Shown: in pieces, positions 8,698 through 16,511 of the stretch
How the letters are laid out: every line of letters starts with the position of its first letter
How positions within the stretch are numbered: the first letter of the stretch is position 1
Assembly (NCBI RefSeq): GCF_009765355.1
Contig: NZ_VTHK01000030.1
Coordinates: 62,001-126,000 of the forward strand
DNA from: Amycolatopsis anabasis
GTDB lineage: Bacteria; Actinomycetota; Actinomycetes; Mycobacteriales; Pseudonocardiaceae
Direction of reading: 5' to 3'
DNA length: 64,000 nucleotides
Made by a program: the position numbers and the translations under genes
The notes under the pieces: model-generated
Databases searched by the model: none
What the model was told of the DNA's origin: nothing
Seen by the model: only the letters and a program-made list of their open reading frames with translations

Positions 8698-9549
8698 ATG
8701 CCGAACGTGACGGCGGCTTCCGGGCGCCTGGTCCTCGCGGCCACCCCGCTCGGCGACGCCCGGGACGCCTCGCCGCGCCTGGCGACGGCGCTCGCCGAGG
8801 CCGAGGTCATCGCCGCCGAGGACACCCGCCGCCTGCGCGCGCTCGCCGCCGCGCTCGAGGTGACCCCGACCGGGCGGGTGGTCAGCTTCTACGAGGACGT
8901 CGAGACTGCCCGGCTGCCGAAGCTGCTCGAGGAGCTGCACGCCGGGCGGACCGTCCTGCTGGTCACCGACGCCGGGATGCCCAGCGTGTCCGATCCCGGG
9001 TTTCGCCTGGTCGCCGCGTGCGTCGCCGAGGACCTGCCGGTGACCTGCCTGCCCGGCCCGTCCGCGGTGACCACCGCGCTCGCCCTGTCCGGCCTGCCGT
9101 GCGACCGGTTCTGCTTCGAGGGATTCGCGCCGCGCAAACCGGGCGAGCGCGCGAAGTGGCTGAAGACGCTGGCCGGCGAACCGCGGACCGCGGTCTTCTT
9201 CGAGTCGCCGCACCGGCTGGCCGGGACCCTGCGCGACGCCGCCGGGGTGCTCGGCGACGATCGGCGCGCGGCCGTGTGCCGGGAACTGACCAAGACCTAC
9301 GAGGAGATCCGCCGCGGCACGCTCGCCGAACTGGCGGACTGGGCCGAGGCGGGCGTGCGCGGGGAGATCACCGTGGTGCTCGCCGGGGCCGAACCCCGCG
9401 AGGTGAGCGTCGCAGACCTCGTCGGCGAGGTCGCCGACCGGGTCGCCGCGGGCGAGCGGCTCAAATCCGCCGCGGCGGAGGTCGCCGCCGCCACCGGCGT
9501 GTCCCAGAAGGAACTGTACGACGCCGTGCTCGCCGCCCGCCGCGCGTGA
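8698..9549 (+). CDS. rsmI: 16S rRNA (cytidine-1402-2'-O)-methyltransferase
   Basis: A 283-residue SAM-dependent methylase of the tetrapyrrole-methylase fold, which 2'-O-methylates C1402 in the decoding centre of 16S rRNA. The N-terminus GRLVLAATPLGDARDASPRL matches the family start (usually TPIGN). EDTRRLRAL, VTDAGMPSVSDPG and LPGPSAVTTALALSGLP are the SAM-site blocks. The FFESPHRLAGTL and ELTKTYEEIRRGTLAEL segments are also family hallmarks. The ATG at 8698 gives the normal length. Divergent from pmt, with 85 bases between starts. Confidence 0.95.
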   Translation: MPNVTAASGRLVLAATPLGDARDASPRLATALAEAEVIAAEDTRRLRALAAALEVTPTGRVVSFYEDVETARLPKLLEELHAGRTVLLVTDAGMPSVSDPGFRLVAACVAEDLPVTCLPGPSAVTTALALSGLPCDRFCFEGFAPRKPGERAKWLKTLAGEPRTAVFFESPHRLAGTLRDAAGVLGDDRRAAVCRELTKTYEEIRRGTLAELADWAEAGVRGEITVVLAGAEPREVSVADLVGEVADRVAAGERLKSAAAEVAAATGVSQKELYDAVLAARRA

Positions 9550-9557
9550 TTCAACGT

Positions 9558-9764
9558 CCCCCAATGCGGCATTGGGGGCGTTGAGGGTTACGAATGCCGC
9601 ATTGGGGGCACGGCTCGCTGGGAGAAGGCACTTCGGGGCAAGTGTGCCCTGGTTGCGCGCGCGAGTGCTCGGCACTTCGCCGCCGAAGTGCGCCTCCACC
9701 CAGTACCTAAAGTCCCCCAATGCGGCATTCGGGGCGTTGGGCGACACCAATGCCGCATTGGTGT
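9558..9764. repeat. cluster of CCAATGC/GCATTGG palindromes (family C) and an associated hairpin
   Basis: The 225-base gap between the convergent rsmI and TetR genes holds four related copies. CCCCCAATGC-G-GCATTGGGGG at 9558-9578 is perfect. A half copy lies at 9592-9608. A copy with one change is at 9714-9734. ACACCAATGC-C-GCATTGGTGT at 9744-9764 is perfect. Between them, GCACTTCG-CCGC-CGAAGTGC at 9672-9691 forms another hairpin. No coding potential is seen. Probably termination signals for both genes. Confidence 0.75.
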
Positions 9765-9774
9765 CTTCGCGGGA

Positions 9775-10323
9775 TCAGGTGAGGAGGGCGTGGACGGCTT
9801 GGCGGGCCTTGTCCGGGTCGGGGTCGCCGCCGGTGATCACGTCGGTGTAGAGGAAGGATTCGCCGATCCGCACGATCAGGTAGGCGAGGTCGGGCACCGG
9901 CAGCGGCGGGTCGATCGCGCCCCGCGCGATCTCGCGTTCGAGCACCTCGGCCACCTTCGCGATCGCGCGCCGCTGCACCACGCTCGCCTTCGTGGTGAGC
10001 ACCCGCAGCGCGCGTTCCGGTTCGCGGCGCAGAAAACCGCGGAACGCCTCGTCCGCCCGGACCGCGCGCACGAAGTCGCCGACGATCCGCCCCACGAGGT
10101 CCGCGCCGCCCTCGCGCCGCGCCCGGTGCTTCCGGTCGAACACCGGCTCGGCCAGCGACCAGAGCACCTCGCCGAGCAACTCGTCCCGGTTGCCGACCCA
10201 GCGGAACAGGGTCGCCCGGCCGACCCCCAACTCCGCGGCGAGCTCGGCCATATCGACCCGCCGCCCGGCGAGGAACCAGCCGCGGGCCACCGCCAGGGCG
10301 CGCAGGGCATCTGGTCGCGTCAT
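9775..10323 (-). CDS. TetR-family regulator, QsdR-like
   Basis: A 182-residue one-component regulator. The N-terminal helix-turn-helix reads VDMAELAAELGVGRATLFRW; the WVGNRDELL continuation with the early VARGWFLAGRR helix is the pattern of QsdR-type TetR proteins. The C-terminal ligand domain is unassigned. The start ATG at 10323 is only 23 bases from the ATG of the divergent oxidoreductase. A palindrome spans both start codons, so the protein probably represses itself and that neighbour. Confidence 0.85.
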   Translation of the reverse strand: MTRPDALRALAVARGWFLAGRRVDMAELAAELGVGRATLFRWVGNRDELLGEVLWSLAEPVFDRKHRARREGGADLVGRIVGDFVRAVRADEAFRGFLRREPERALRVLTTKASVVQRRAIAKVAEVLEREIARGAIDPPLPVPDLAYLIVRIGESFLYTDVITGGDPDPDKARQAVHALLT

Positions 10324-10349
10324 GAGACATATCGTAGGATCGTCTCATG
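10321..10349. promoter_or_regulatory. operator-like palindrome covering both divergent start codons
   Basis: Arms CATGAGAC (10321-10328) and GTCTCATG (10342-10349) are perfect inverted repeats separated by 13 bases. The first CAT and the last ATG are the start codons of the two divergent genes. With 23 bases between the starts there is no room for normal leaders, so at least one transcript is probably leaderless. A TetR operator is the simplest reading. Confidence 0.6.
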
Positions 10350-11303
10350 CGAGCTGTGCAAGTCACCGAATTCGGTGGTCCCGAAGTGCTGACTCCCGTC
10401 GACCTGCCGGATCCGGTTCCCGGTGCCGGCCAGCTGCTCATCGAGGTCGACCACGCCGGGGTGAACTACGCCGACACGCACCAGGCGGAGAACTCCTACC
10501 TCGCGCCGAGCAAGCTGCCGCTGGTCCCCGGCGGCGAGGTCGTCGGCCGGACCGCGGACGGGCGCCGGGTCGTCGCGCTGATCGACGGCGGCGGGTACGC
10601 CGAGCGGGCCCTGGGCAATCCGGCCACCGCGTTCGACGTCCCGGACGGCGTGGACGATCTGACCGCGCTCGCGTTCATCGTGCAGGGCGTCACCGCCTGG
10701 GTGCTGCTGCGCAAGAACGCACACCTGGAGCCGGGCGAATCGGTGGTCGTGCACGCCGCCGCGGGCGGGGTCGGCAGCATCGCCGTGCAGCTGGCGAAGG
10801 CCTGGGGCGCGGGCCGCGTGATCGCCACGGCGAGCAGCGAGCACAAGCGCGCCCTCGCCGGGGAACTGGGCGCCGACGCGGTCGTCGATTCGACCGCCGA
10901 GGACATGACCGCCGCGCTGCGCGAGGCCAACGGCGGCAACCGGGTCGACGTCGTCCTGGACATGACCGGCGGCCGGGTGACCGATCAGAGCATCGCCGCG
11001 CTCGCGCCGTTCGGCCGCCTGGCCTTCTACGGCATGGCCAGCCGGGAACAGCCGAAGCCCGTCGAACTCCGCAACCTGCTCGGGCACAGCACCACGGTCG
11101 CCGGGATGTGGCTGCCGCACGCGTTCACCTTGCCGGGCAACGTGTTCGGCACCGCGTTGCACGAGCTGTTCGACCTGGCGCGGGCCGGTGACGTGCGCGC
11201 GATCGCGGGTGGCGAATACGGCCTTTCGCAAGCGCGCCAGGCGCACGAGGCCCTGCGCTCCCGCGGCACGGTCGGCAAACTGATCCTCGACCCCCGCCGC
11301 TGA
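10347..11303 (+). CDS. zinc-independent quinone oxidoreductase (MDR family)
   Basis: A 318-residue medium-chain dehydrogenase/reductase of the NADPH:quinone reductase class. The N-terminal GroES-like fold begins MRAVQVTEFGGPEVLTPVDL. The NADP-binding motif is AAAGGVGSIAVQLAKAWGAG, with VIDS-type downstream strands and a C-terminal SQARQAHEALRSRGTVGKLI segment usual in this family. The catalytic zinc cysteines of alcohol dehydrogenases are absent. The true substrate is unknown; carbonyls or quinones are typical. The target of the divergent TetR gene by position. It converges with pabB with only 6 bases between stops. Confidence 0.88.
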   Translation: MRAVQVTEFGGPEVLTPVDLPDPVPGAGQLLIEVDHAGVNYADTHQAENSYLAPSKLPLVPGGEVVGRTADGRRVVALIDGGGYAERALGNPATAFDVPDGVDDLTALAFIVQGVTAWVLLRKNAHLEPGESVVVHAAAGGVGSIAVQLAKAWGAGRVIATASSEHKRALAGELGADAVVDSTAEDMTAALREANGGNRVDVVLDMTGGRVTDQSIAALAPFGRLAFYGMASREQPKPVELRNLLGHSTTVAGMWLPHAFTLPGNVFGTALHELFDLARAGDVRAIAGGEYGLSQARQAHEALRSRGTVGKLILDPRR

Positions 11304-11309
11304 GCCGTC

Positions 11310-12602
11310 CTACGCGGGCGGGCGCGCCAGCAGGTCTTCCAGCGGCGCGGCCTTGTGCAGGCATTCGCGCCATTCGGCTTCCGGATCGGAATCGGCGGTG
11401 ATCCCGCCGCCGACGCCGAGCGAAACGGTTCCCCGGTGCAGTTCGAGCGTGCGGATCGCGACGTTCAGTTCCAGCCCGGCGACCGGCGAGGCCATCCCGA
11501 TCGCGCCGGTGTACACCCCGCGCGCGGTGTGCTCCAGTTCCGCGATGAGGTCCAGCGCGCGGATCTTCGGCGCACCGGTGACCGAACCGGGCGGGAACAG
11601 GGCGTCCAGCAGATCCGCGTCGTCCCGCTCCCCGGCGAGCAGTCCCTCCACTGTGGACTCCAGATGCCAGACCCCGGGTGCGGGGCGGACTTTCAGCAGT
11701 TCGGGCACCCGCACGCTGCCCACCGCGCACACCCGGCCGAGATCGTTGCGCACCAGATCGGTGATCATCACGTTCTCGGCGACGTCCTTTTCGGACTCGC
11801 GCAACCGCTGGGCGAGGTGGTCGTCGGCGGCGCCGCGGCGCGGCAGGGTGCCCTTGATCGGCGTGGACCGCGCCCGATTCCCGTGCCGTGCGAGGAAAAG
11901 CTCCGGCGACAGCGACGCGACCGCGCCCCAGCGCCCGGCCAGGTAGGCGGCCCGCCGCGGCCCGAACCGCCGCACCCCCTCGGCGAACAGTTCCGCGGGC
12001 ACCCCGTCGAAGGGGCCGTCGAACCGGGTGCAGATGTTGGCCTGGAACAGTTCCCCGGCCTCGATCGCGTGCACGCACGACTTCACGGCGACGTGGTGGT
12101 CGGCGGGCAACGGTCGCCGCAATGTCACCGGGGTCCAGCCGGTGGTCCCGGGCGGCGGGCCCGCGAGCAGCGAGGCGAGTTCGGCGGCCAGCGCGTCCGG
12201 TTCCGGCGCGCCGTCGGGGACCAGCGCCTCGAACCACCACCGGCCCCGGGAGTCCAGGCGCAGCACGTGATCGGCCCAGCCCCAGACGGCCTTCGGCAAC
12301 GCGCCGGTGCGCCCGGACGGATCGATCAGGTCGTAGGACAGGTACCCGATCCAACCGCCGCCGACCACATCCGGTGGCGCTTCGCGTACGCTCGGTTGCC
12401 TTGCGGGACACGCCAACGGATTCACCGCGGCCGCGGCGTCCACACTGGGCGCGAGCACCGCGCGGGCGCCGAACCACTCCCCGGCCAGCGCCGCGGGCGG
12501 GGCCAGCCCGAGCGCGCGGGCGCGCGCGTCGAGCAGCAGCAACGCCCGATCCGGCGTCGCGCTCGACCGCAACCGCTTGCGCATCACCCGCATGGCGCCC
12601 AT
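11310..12602 (-). CDS. pabB: aminodeoxychorismate synthase component I
   Basis: A roughly 430-residue chorismate-binding enzyme that turns chorismate and ammonia into 4-amino-4-deoxychorismate for folate. The C-terminal catalytic part has ELFQANICTRFDG, then STPIKGTLPR, where the PIKGT lysine is diagnostic of PabB as opposed to PIAGT of anthranilate synthase TrpE. ENVMITDLVRNDLGRV, PPGSVTGAPKIRALDLI and VGGGITADSDPEAEW follow. The N-terminal third is more divergent. ATGs at 12602, 12593 and 12584 are all possible; none has a clear ribosome site. No glutaminase pabA is adjacent. The Rv1005c position in mycobacteria agrees. Confidence 0.9.
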   Translation of the reverse strand: MGAMRVMRKRLRSSATPDRALLLLDARARALGLAPPAALAGEWFGARAVLAPSVDAAAAVNPLACPARQPSVREAPPDVVGGGWIGYLSYDLIDPSGRTGALPKAVWGWADHVLRLDSRGRWWFEALVPDGAPEPDALAAELASLLAGPPPGTTGWTPVTLRRPLPADHHVAVKSCVHAIEAGELFQANICTRFDGPFDGVPAELFAEGVRRFGPRRAAYLAGRWGAVASLSPELFLARHGNRARSTPIKGTLPRRGAADDHLAQRLRESEKDVAENVMITDLVRNDLGRVCAVGSVRVPELLKVRPAPGVWHLESTVEGLLAGERDDADLLDALFPPGSVTGAPKIRALDLIAELEHTARGVYTGAIGMASPVAGLELNVAIRTLELHRGTVSLGVGGGITADSDPEAEWRECLHKAAPLEDLLARPPA

Positions 12603-12681
12603 TGTCGCCGGTGACCCGGCCCACCCCCGCGTGAGTCCGCTCACCGGGCGGCGGTGATCGCGGGCTTGTAGCCTCGCGGTT

Positions 12682-13680
12682 ATGGCCAAACGGCTGATAC
12701 CCCTGGAAACGCGGCAGATCGCGCGGGTGACCGGGGCCGGTTCGGTCGGCCGCACCGACGAGCGGTTCGGCATCCACGCGACCGATCTCGGCATCCCGTG
12801 GGACGGCGGTGACGGGCGGATCTACCTCCTCTTCGGCGACACCTACGGCCGCGGCTGGGGCGGCGACGGCGGTGGCCCCGCGGACGCGGACTGGCGTTGC
12901 AACGTCCTCGCCTTCTCCCGCACCCGCGAACTGGGTGACGGGCTGGACCTGGAGGACGTGGTGGCCCGGCCGGACGGCGCGGCGACCCAGGTCATCCCGT
13001 CCGGGAGCGGGCGCGAGGCGACCGTGATCCCGAACGCCGGGATCGCGGTCGACGGCGTCCAGTACGTGCACTACATGTCCGTGCGGGAATGGGGCCCGCC
13101 CGGCCGGTGGCGGACGAACTACGCGGGCATCGCGGTGTCCCGCGACGGCGGCCGGACCTGGGACAAACCGCGTTCGGCGCGCTGGCCGAACCGGTGGTGG
13201 GCGGAAAGCCGGTTCCAGATCGGGGCGTTCACCCGGGACGCGCGGCACGTGTACCTGTACGGCACCACGAACGGGCGGTTCGACGACGCCTACCTGGCAC
13301 GGGTGTCCCCGGCCGGGGTCGCCGACGTCTCCGCGTACGAGTACTGGACCGGCGACGGCTGGGCGCGCGGGGAGAAGGAGGCGGCGCCGGTCTTCCCCGG
13401 GCCGGTCGGTGAGCTGTCCGTCGGCTACAACGTCCACTTCGGACTGTGGCTGGCCATGCACCTGGACGAGGACCGGGCGGCGATCGTGCTGCGCACCGCC
13501 GAACACCCGGAGGGCCCGTGGACCGGCGGCGAGGTGGTGGTGTCCGGACAGGACTATCCCGCGCTCTACGGCGGTTACCTGCACCCGTGGGCGATGGATT
13601 CCGACGAGATCTACTTCCTGCTGTCGCAGTGGGGCCCGTACAACGTGTTCCTCCTGCGAACCCGCCTGTCGGAGTCGTGA
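12682..13680 (+). CDS. DUF4185 domain protein
   Basis: A 332-residue protein matching the DUF4185 family, a five-bladed β-propeller-like fold related to glycosidases. Typical segments are GIHATDLGIPWDGGDGRIYL-type opening with LLFGDTYG, then NAGIAVDGVQYVHYM, GIAVSRDGGRTWDKP and LYGGYLHPWAMDSDEIYFLL near the end. No signal peptide is visible, unlike many relatives, so it may be cytosolic or use another route. Substrate unknown. The start ATG at 12682 is 79 bases from the divergent pabB start. Confidence 0.8.
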   Translation: MAKRLIPLETRQIARVTGAGSVGRTDERFGIHATDLGIPWDGGDGRIYLLFGDTYGRGWGGDGGGPADADWRCNVLAFSRTRELGDGLDLEDVVARPDGAATQVIPSGSGREATVIPNAGIAVDGVQYVHYMSVREWGPPGRWRTNYAGIAVSRDGGRTWDKPRSARWPNRWWAESRFQIGAFTRDARHVYLYGTTNGRFDDAYLARVSPAGVADVSAYEYWTGDGWARGEKEAAPVFPGPVGELSVGYNVHFGLWLAMHLDEDRAAIVLRTAEHPEGPWTGGEVVVSGQDYPALYGGYLHPWAMDSDEIYFLLSQWGPYNVFLLRTRLSES

Positions 13681-13751
13681 GCGGCTGGGTTCGCACTTCG
13701 TCGGCCAAGTGCGACCCGAGGCGCCGAAAGCGCGGGCACTTCCGGCTTTCG
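13681..13751. repeat. degenerate GCACTTCG / GCCGAAAGC repeats
   Basis: Just after the DUF4185 stop lie TTCGCACTTCGTCGGCCAAG (13690 on), an imperfect relative of the hairpin at 9672, and GCCGAAAGCGCGGGCACTTC (13722 on), an imperfect relative of the CGAAAGTGCGCGCACTTTCG palindromes at 13931, 35591 and 58278. No gene is seen. Confidence 0.55.
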
Positions 13752-13923
13752 CCCCGAACGTCGAACTCGCGTGCCCGAACGTGTAACTCGCTTACCCGAG
13801 TGTGAAACTCGCGTGCCCGAGTGTGTAACTCGCCTACCGGAATGGGGAACTCGTACGACCGGAACGCGGGACTCGTACGACCGGAACGCGGGACTCGCGC
13901 GACGGGAGCGGGGGACTCGCGGC
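13752..13923. repeat. tandem array of eight 21-22-bp units
   Basis: Eight head-to-tail units aligned on ACTCG, for example CCCGAACGTGTAACTCGCTTA, CCCGAGTGTGAAACTCGCGTG, then CCGGAATGGGGAACTCGTAC and three CCGGAACGCGGGACTCG-type units. The first half is CCCGARYGTG-type and the second CCGGAACGCGGG-type, so two sub-families expanded side by side. The period equals two helical turns. It lies between convergent genes. No spacers, so it is not a CRISPR array. Open frames through it are low-complexity artefacts. Confidence 0.8.
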
Positions 13924-13930
13924 GCGAGCG

Positions 13931-13952
13931 CCGAAAGCGCGCGCACTTTCGG
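13931..13952. terminator. CCGAAAG-CTTTCGG palindrome (family E, copy 1)
   Basis: CCGAAAGCGCG (13931-13941) pairs with CGCACTTTCGG (13942-13952) with one mismatch. It lies 25 bases past the stop of the leftward GH25-like gene and is the same family as the perfect palindromes at 35591 and 58278. A probable terminator for the convergent pair. Confidence 0.6.
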
Positions 13953-13977
13953 CTTTCGCGCGGGCTTGCCGCGCGGC

Positions 13978-14589
13978 CTAGAGCAGGACGTCGGCCAGGG
14001 TGAACGGGTAGACGAGCGCGTCCTGGCCGATCTGGCCGCGGACGCCGGGGACGACCGGATCGTTGCCGTGCTGGTGCAGGCCGAGCCGCGCGTGGAACCA
14101 TCCCGGGCGGCCCGGGATGCCGTTGTGGTTGGTCAGCCACAGCACGACCTCGCTGTCCGCCCACTTGTCCGGCTGCAGCCGGTGCCAGCGATCGTTGTCG
14201 GCGTACACCAGCACCCGCTGGATGCCCGAGGAGTGCCGGAACGCCTTGATCCACGACTTGATGAACCGGTCGTCCACGCCCGCCGCGTGGACCTCGAGCG
14301 CGGGCGCCAGCGAACCGGGCTGGAAGGCGCCGAGGCGGCGGCCCGTGCGCGCGCAGTGCTCGGCCTGGTCCTGCGGGGCGCCGGGCCGGGCGTAGTGCCG
14401 GATCCCGGTGTGCAGGCCCGCCTCCTGAGCGCGGCCGACCTGGCGTTCGGCCCCCGAATCGCTCCAGTTCATGCTCTCGGTGACGGTGATCGAGGCGAAC
14501 GTGAACGCGCCCGCACGGACCGCGCTCCAGTCGTCCACGGTCTCGTGCAGGGACAGGTTGATGCCCCGCGCGTCCTCGTCAGCCGTCAT
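13978..14589 (-). CDS. GH25-like (lysozyme-type) hydrolase domain protein
   Basis: A 203-residue protein with the GH25 layout: ARGINLSLHETVDDWSAVRA at the start, FTFASITVTESMNWSD in the second strand, ARPGAPQDQAEH after GLHTGIRHY, and VLVYADNDRW then VVLWLTNHN with a final W-rich region. GH25 enzymes cleave the N-acetylmuramic-acid bond of peptidoglycan. The usual D-x-S and D-x-E catalytic acids are only partly conserved (GINLSLH in place of GxDVSxxQ; LEVHAAG in place of LDxE), so activity is doubtful. No signal peptide. The ATG at 14589 is chosen over a TTG one codon upstream. Confidence 0.6.
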   Translation of the reverse strand: MTADEDARGINLSLHETVDDWSAVRAGAFTFASITVTESMNWSDSGAERQVGRAQEAGLHTGIRHYARPGAPQDQAEHCARTGRRLGAFQPGSLAPALEVHAAGVDDRFIKSWIKAFRHSSGIQRVLVYADNDRWHRLQPDKWADSEVVLWLTNHNGIPGRPGWFHARLGLHQHGNDPVVPGVRGQIGQDALVYPFTLADVLL

Positions 14590-14665
14590 CAAGCGGTGAC
14601 CCTAACCCGCGAAGCGGGCCGAATGGGGGAACAAACCACCATCGGGCCCGCCGCGCGGGCTCGGA

Positions 14666-15433
14666 TCAGGCGTTCTCGCGCTGGAACGTGCGCGCGCCCC
14701 ACCACACCGCGAGGGCGGCCAGGACCACCAGCACGATGCTGCCGGTGAGCATGGCGTCCAGGGTGACGTCGCCGCGGAAGCTGGCGCGTTCGGCGTCCAC
14801 CACATGTGTGAACGGGTTGATCCTCGAGATCGCGTACAACCAGTCCGGCGCGAGCGCGGCGGTGATCGGCACGAGGATCCCGGACAGCAGCAACACCGGC
14901 ATCAGCACCGCGTTGAGCAGGGCGGGGAAGGTCTCCTCGCTCTTGATGGTCAACGCGACCGCGTACGACGCCGAGGCCAGGGTCACCGCGGTCAGCGCGA
15001 CGATCACCAGGCTCAGCACGATCCCGCCGATCGGCGCGTTCAGATCGAACACCAGGTACGCCAGCACGGTGATCAGAATCGCCTGCACGACCGTCTGCAC
15101 CGCGTTGGCCAGCACCTTGCCGAGCAGCAGCGCGACCCGGCTGACCGGGGTCACGCGCAGCCGCTCGACCACGCCGCTGCGGTAGTCCGCGAGCAGCCCG
15201 AACCCGGCGAACGAGCAGCCGAACAGCGCGAGCTGGATGATCAGCGCGGGGGTCAGGATCGTCCAGCTGTCGCCCGGCGGGAAACCGGGCGTGCTCGAGA
15301 CGATCTTCTCCATCAACGGTCCGAACAGGACCAGGTACAGCACCGGCTGCATGATCCCGATCGCGATCCAGGCCGGATTGCGCAGCGAGAGCGCCATGTC
15401 CCGCCGGAAGATCAGCCAGATGTCACGCAACAT
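14666..15433 (-). CDS. ABC-2 type exporter permease (DrrB-like)
   Basis: A 255-residue integral membrane protein with six hydrophobic segments and the ABC-2 signature region (YRSGVVERLRVTPVSRVALL, then FPALLNAVLMPVLLLSGILV and a final INPFTHVVDAERASF). It resembles daunorubicin-type DrrB permeases and pairs with the ATPase encoded just upstream. The coding regions overlap by 11 bases, indicating coupled translation. Its substrate is unknown; lipophilic drugs are typical. Confidence 0.88.
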   Translation of the reverse strand: MLRDIWLIFRRDMALSLRNPAWIAIGIMQPVLYLVLFGPLMEKIVSSTPGFPPGDSWTILTPALIIQLALFGCSFAGFGLLADYRSGVVERLRVTPVSRVALLLGKVLANAVQTVVQAILITVLAYLVFDLNAPIGGIVLSLVIVALTAVTLASASYAVALTIKSEETFPALLNAVLMPVLLLSGILVPITAALAPDWLYAISRINPFTHVVDAERASFRGDVTLDAMLTGSIVLVVLAALAVWWGARTFQRENA

Positions 15434-16418
15434 GGGTGGCCTCCTCGGCGGGCACGGGCTCGGCGCCCGCTTCGGCGTCGCGCAGGGTGCGGCCGGTCAG
15501 GGTGAGGAACACGTCGTCCAGGGTCGGGCGGTGCACCTGCATCGAGGCCATCGGGATCCCCGCCGCGTCCAGCGCGCGCAGCAGTTCCGGCAGGGCGGTG
15601 TCCCCGCGGGGGACCCGGAACCGCACGGTGTCCTCCACGACGGCCACCTCGTGCGCGCCTTCCAGCTTCCCGGCGAGCTCGGCCGCCGCCGCGACGGACT
15701 CCAGCGGCACGCCGATCGTCACGCCGTCCCCGGAGACGCGGGCCTTGAGCGAATCGGGGCTGCCCTCGGCCACGATCTCGCCGTTGTCGATCACCAGGAT
15801 CCGGTCGCAGAGCGAATCGGCCTCGTCCAGGTAGTGCGTGGTCAGGAACAGGGTGACACCGTGGTCCGCGCGCAGGCGGCGGATGTGGTCCCACAGGTTG
15901 GCGCGGCTCTGCGGGTCCAGGCCGGTGGTCGGCTCGTCGAAGAAGACGAGCTTCGGATCGTGGATGAGCCCCAGTGCGATGTCCAGCCGCCGGCGCTGGC
16001 CCCCGGACAGCGTCTTGGTGAGCCGCTGGTCCAGACCGGTCAGGTCGAGCCGCTCGGTCAGTTCGGCGCCGCGTTTCCGGGCGTCGGCTTTGGCCAGGCC
16101 GTAGAGCCTGCCCTGCAGTTCGATCTCCTCGATGACCTTGCACTCGGGTGCGGTGCCGCCGCCCTGGGCGACGTACCCGATGCGCTTGCGCACGCCCAGC
16201 GGGTCCTTCAGCAGATCGCAGCCGCCCACCGTGGCCGTGCCCGCGGTCGGGCGCAGCAGCGTGGTGAGCATCCGCAGCGTGGTGGTCTTGCCGGCGCCGT
16301 TCGGGCCCAGGAAGCCGACGAGTTCCCCCTCGGCCACATCGATATCGACCCCCTTGACGGCGTCGACGGTGCGGCCGCGGGCGGTGAACCGCCGAGCGAG
16401 ACCGCGTGCCGTGATCAT
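15423..16418 (-). CDS. ABC exporter ATP-binding protein (DrrA-like)
   Basis: A 331-residue ATPase. Walker A is GPNGAGKTTT near residue 38, the signature is LSGGQRRRLDIALGL, and Walker B is KLVFFDEPTTGLDPQ, followed by the H-loop TTHYLDEAD. The C-terminal extension (RPTLDDVFLTLTGRTLRDAE) is typical of DrrA-type drug-resistance ATPases. The ATG at 16418 is preceded by GAGGGG. It lies downstream of the PadR gene on the same strand, with two near-identical palindromes in the 93-base gap, so the exporter is probably repressed by that PadR protein and induced by its ligand. Confidence 0.92.
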   Translation of the reverse strand: MITARGLARRFTARGRTVDAVKGVDIDVAEGELVGFLGPNGAGKTTTLRMLTTLLRPTAGTATVGGCDLLKDPLGVRKRIGYVAQGGGTAPECKVIEEIELQGRLYGLAKADARKRGAELTERLDLTGLDQRLTKTLSGGQRRRLDIALGLIHDPKLVFFDEPTTGLDPQSRANLWDHIRRLRADHGVTLFLTTHYLDEADSLCDRILVIDNGEIVAEGSPDSLKARVSGDGVTIGVPLESVAAAAELAGKLEGAHEVAVVEDTVRFRVPRGDTALPELLRALDAAGIPMASMQVHRPTLDDVFLTLTGRTLRDAEAGAEPVPAEEATHVA

Positions 16419-16435
16419 GAAATCCCCTCTCTTGG

Positions 16436-16501
16436 TAGTCAAACTTGACTAGTGTCGGCCGACACTGTGCCTGAGTATCGTCCGCTAGTCAAACTTGATT
16501 A
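16436..16501. promoter_or_regulatory. two PadR-type operator palindromes plus a 16-bp palindrome
   Basis: Site 1 (16436-16451) is TAGTCAA-AC-TTGACTA, perfect. Site 2 (16486-16501) is TAGTCAA-AC-TTGATTA, with one change. Centres are 50 bases apart. Between them AGTGTCGGCCGACACT (16451-16466) is a third, perfect palindrome of different sequence. They fill the gap between the padR stop and the ABC ATPase start, where the exporter promoter must lie. Confidence 0.75.
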
Positions 16502-16511
16502 CTGGCGCGAT

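Noticed and set aside
13752..13923. CRISPR array
   Set aside because: Units of 21-22 bases abut with no unique spacers and no cas genes nearby; it is a plain tandem array.
13720..14250. Ser/Thr-repeat protein encoded through the tandem array
   Set aside because: The repeated HSGTRVTRSG-type translation comes from the DNA repeats; no start signal or conserved domain.
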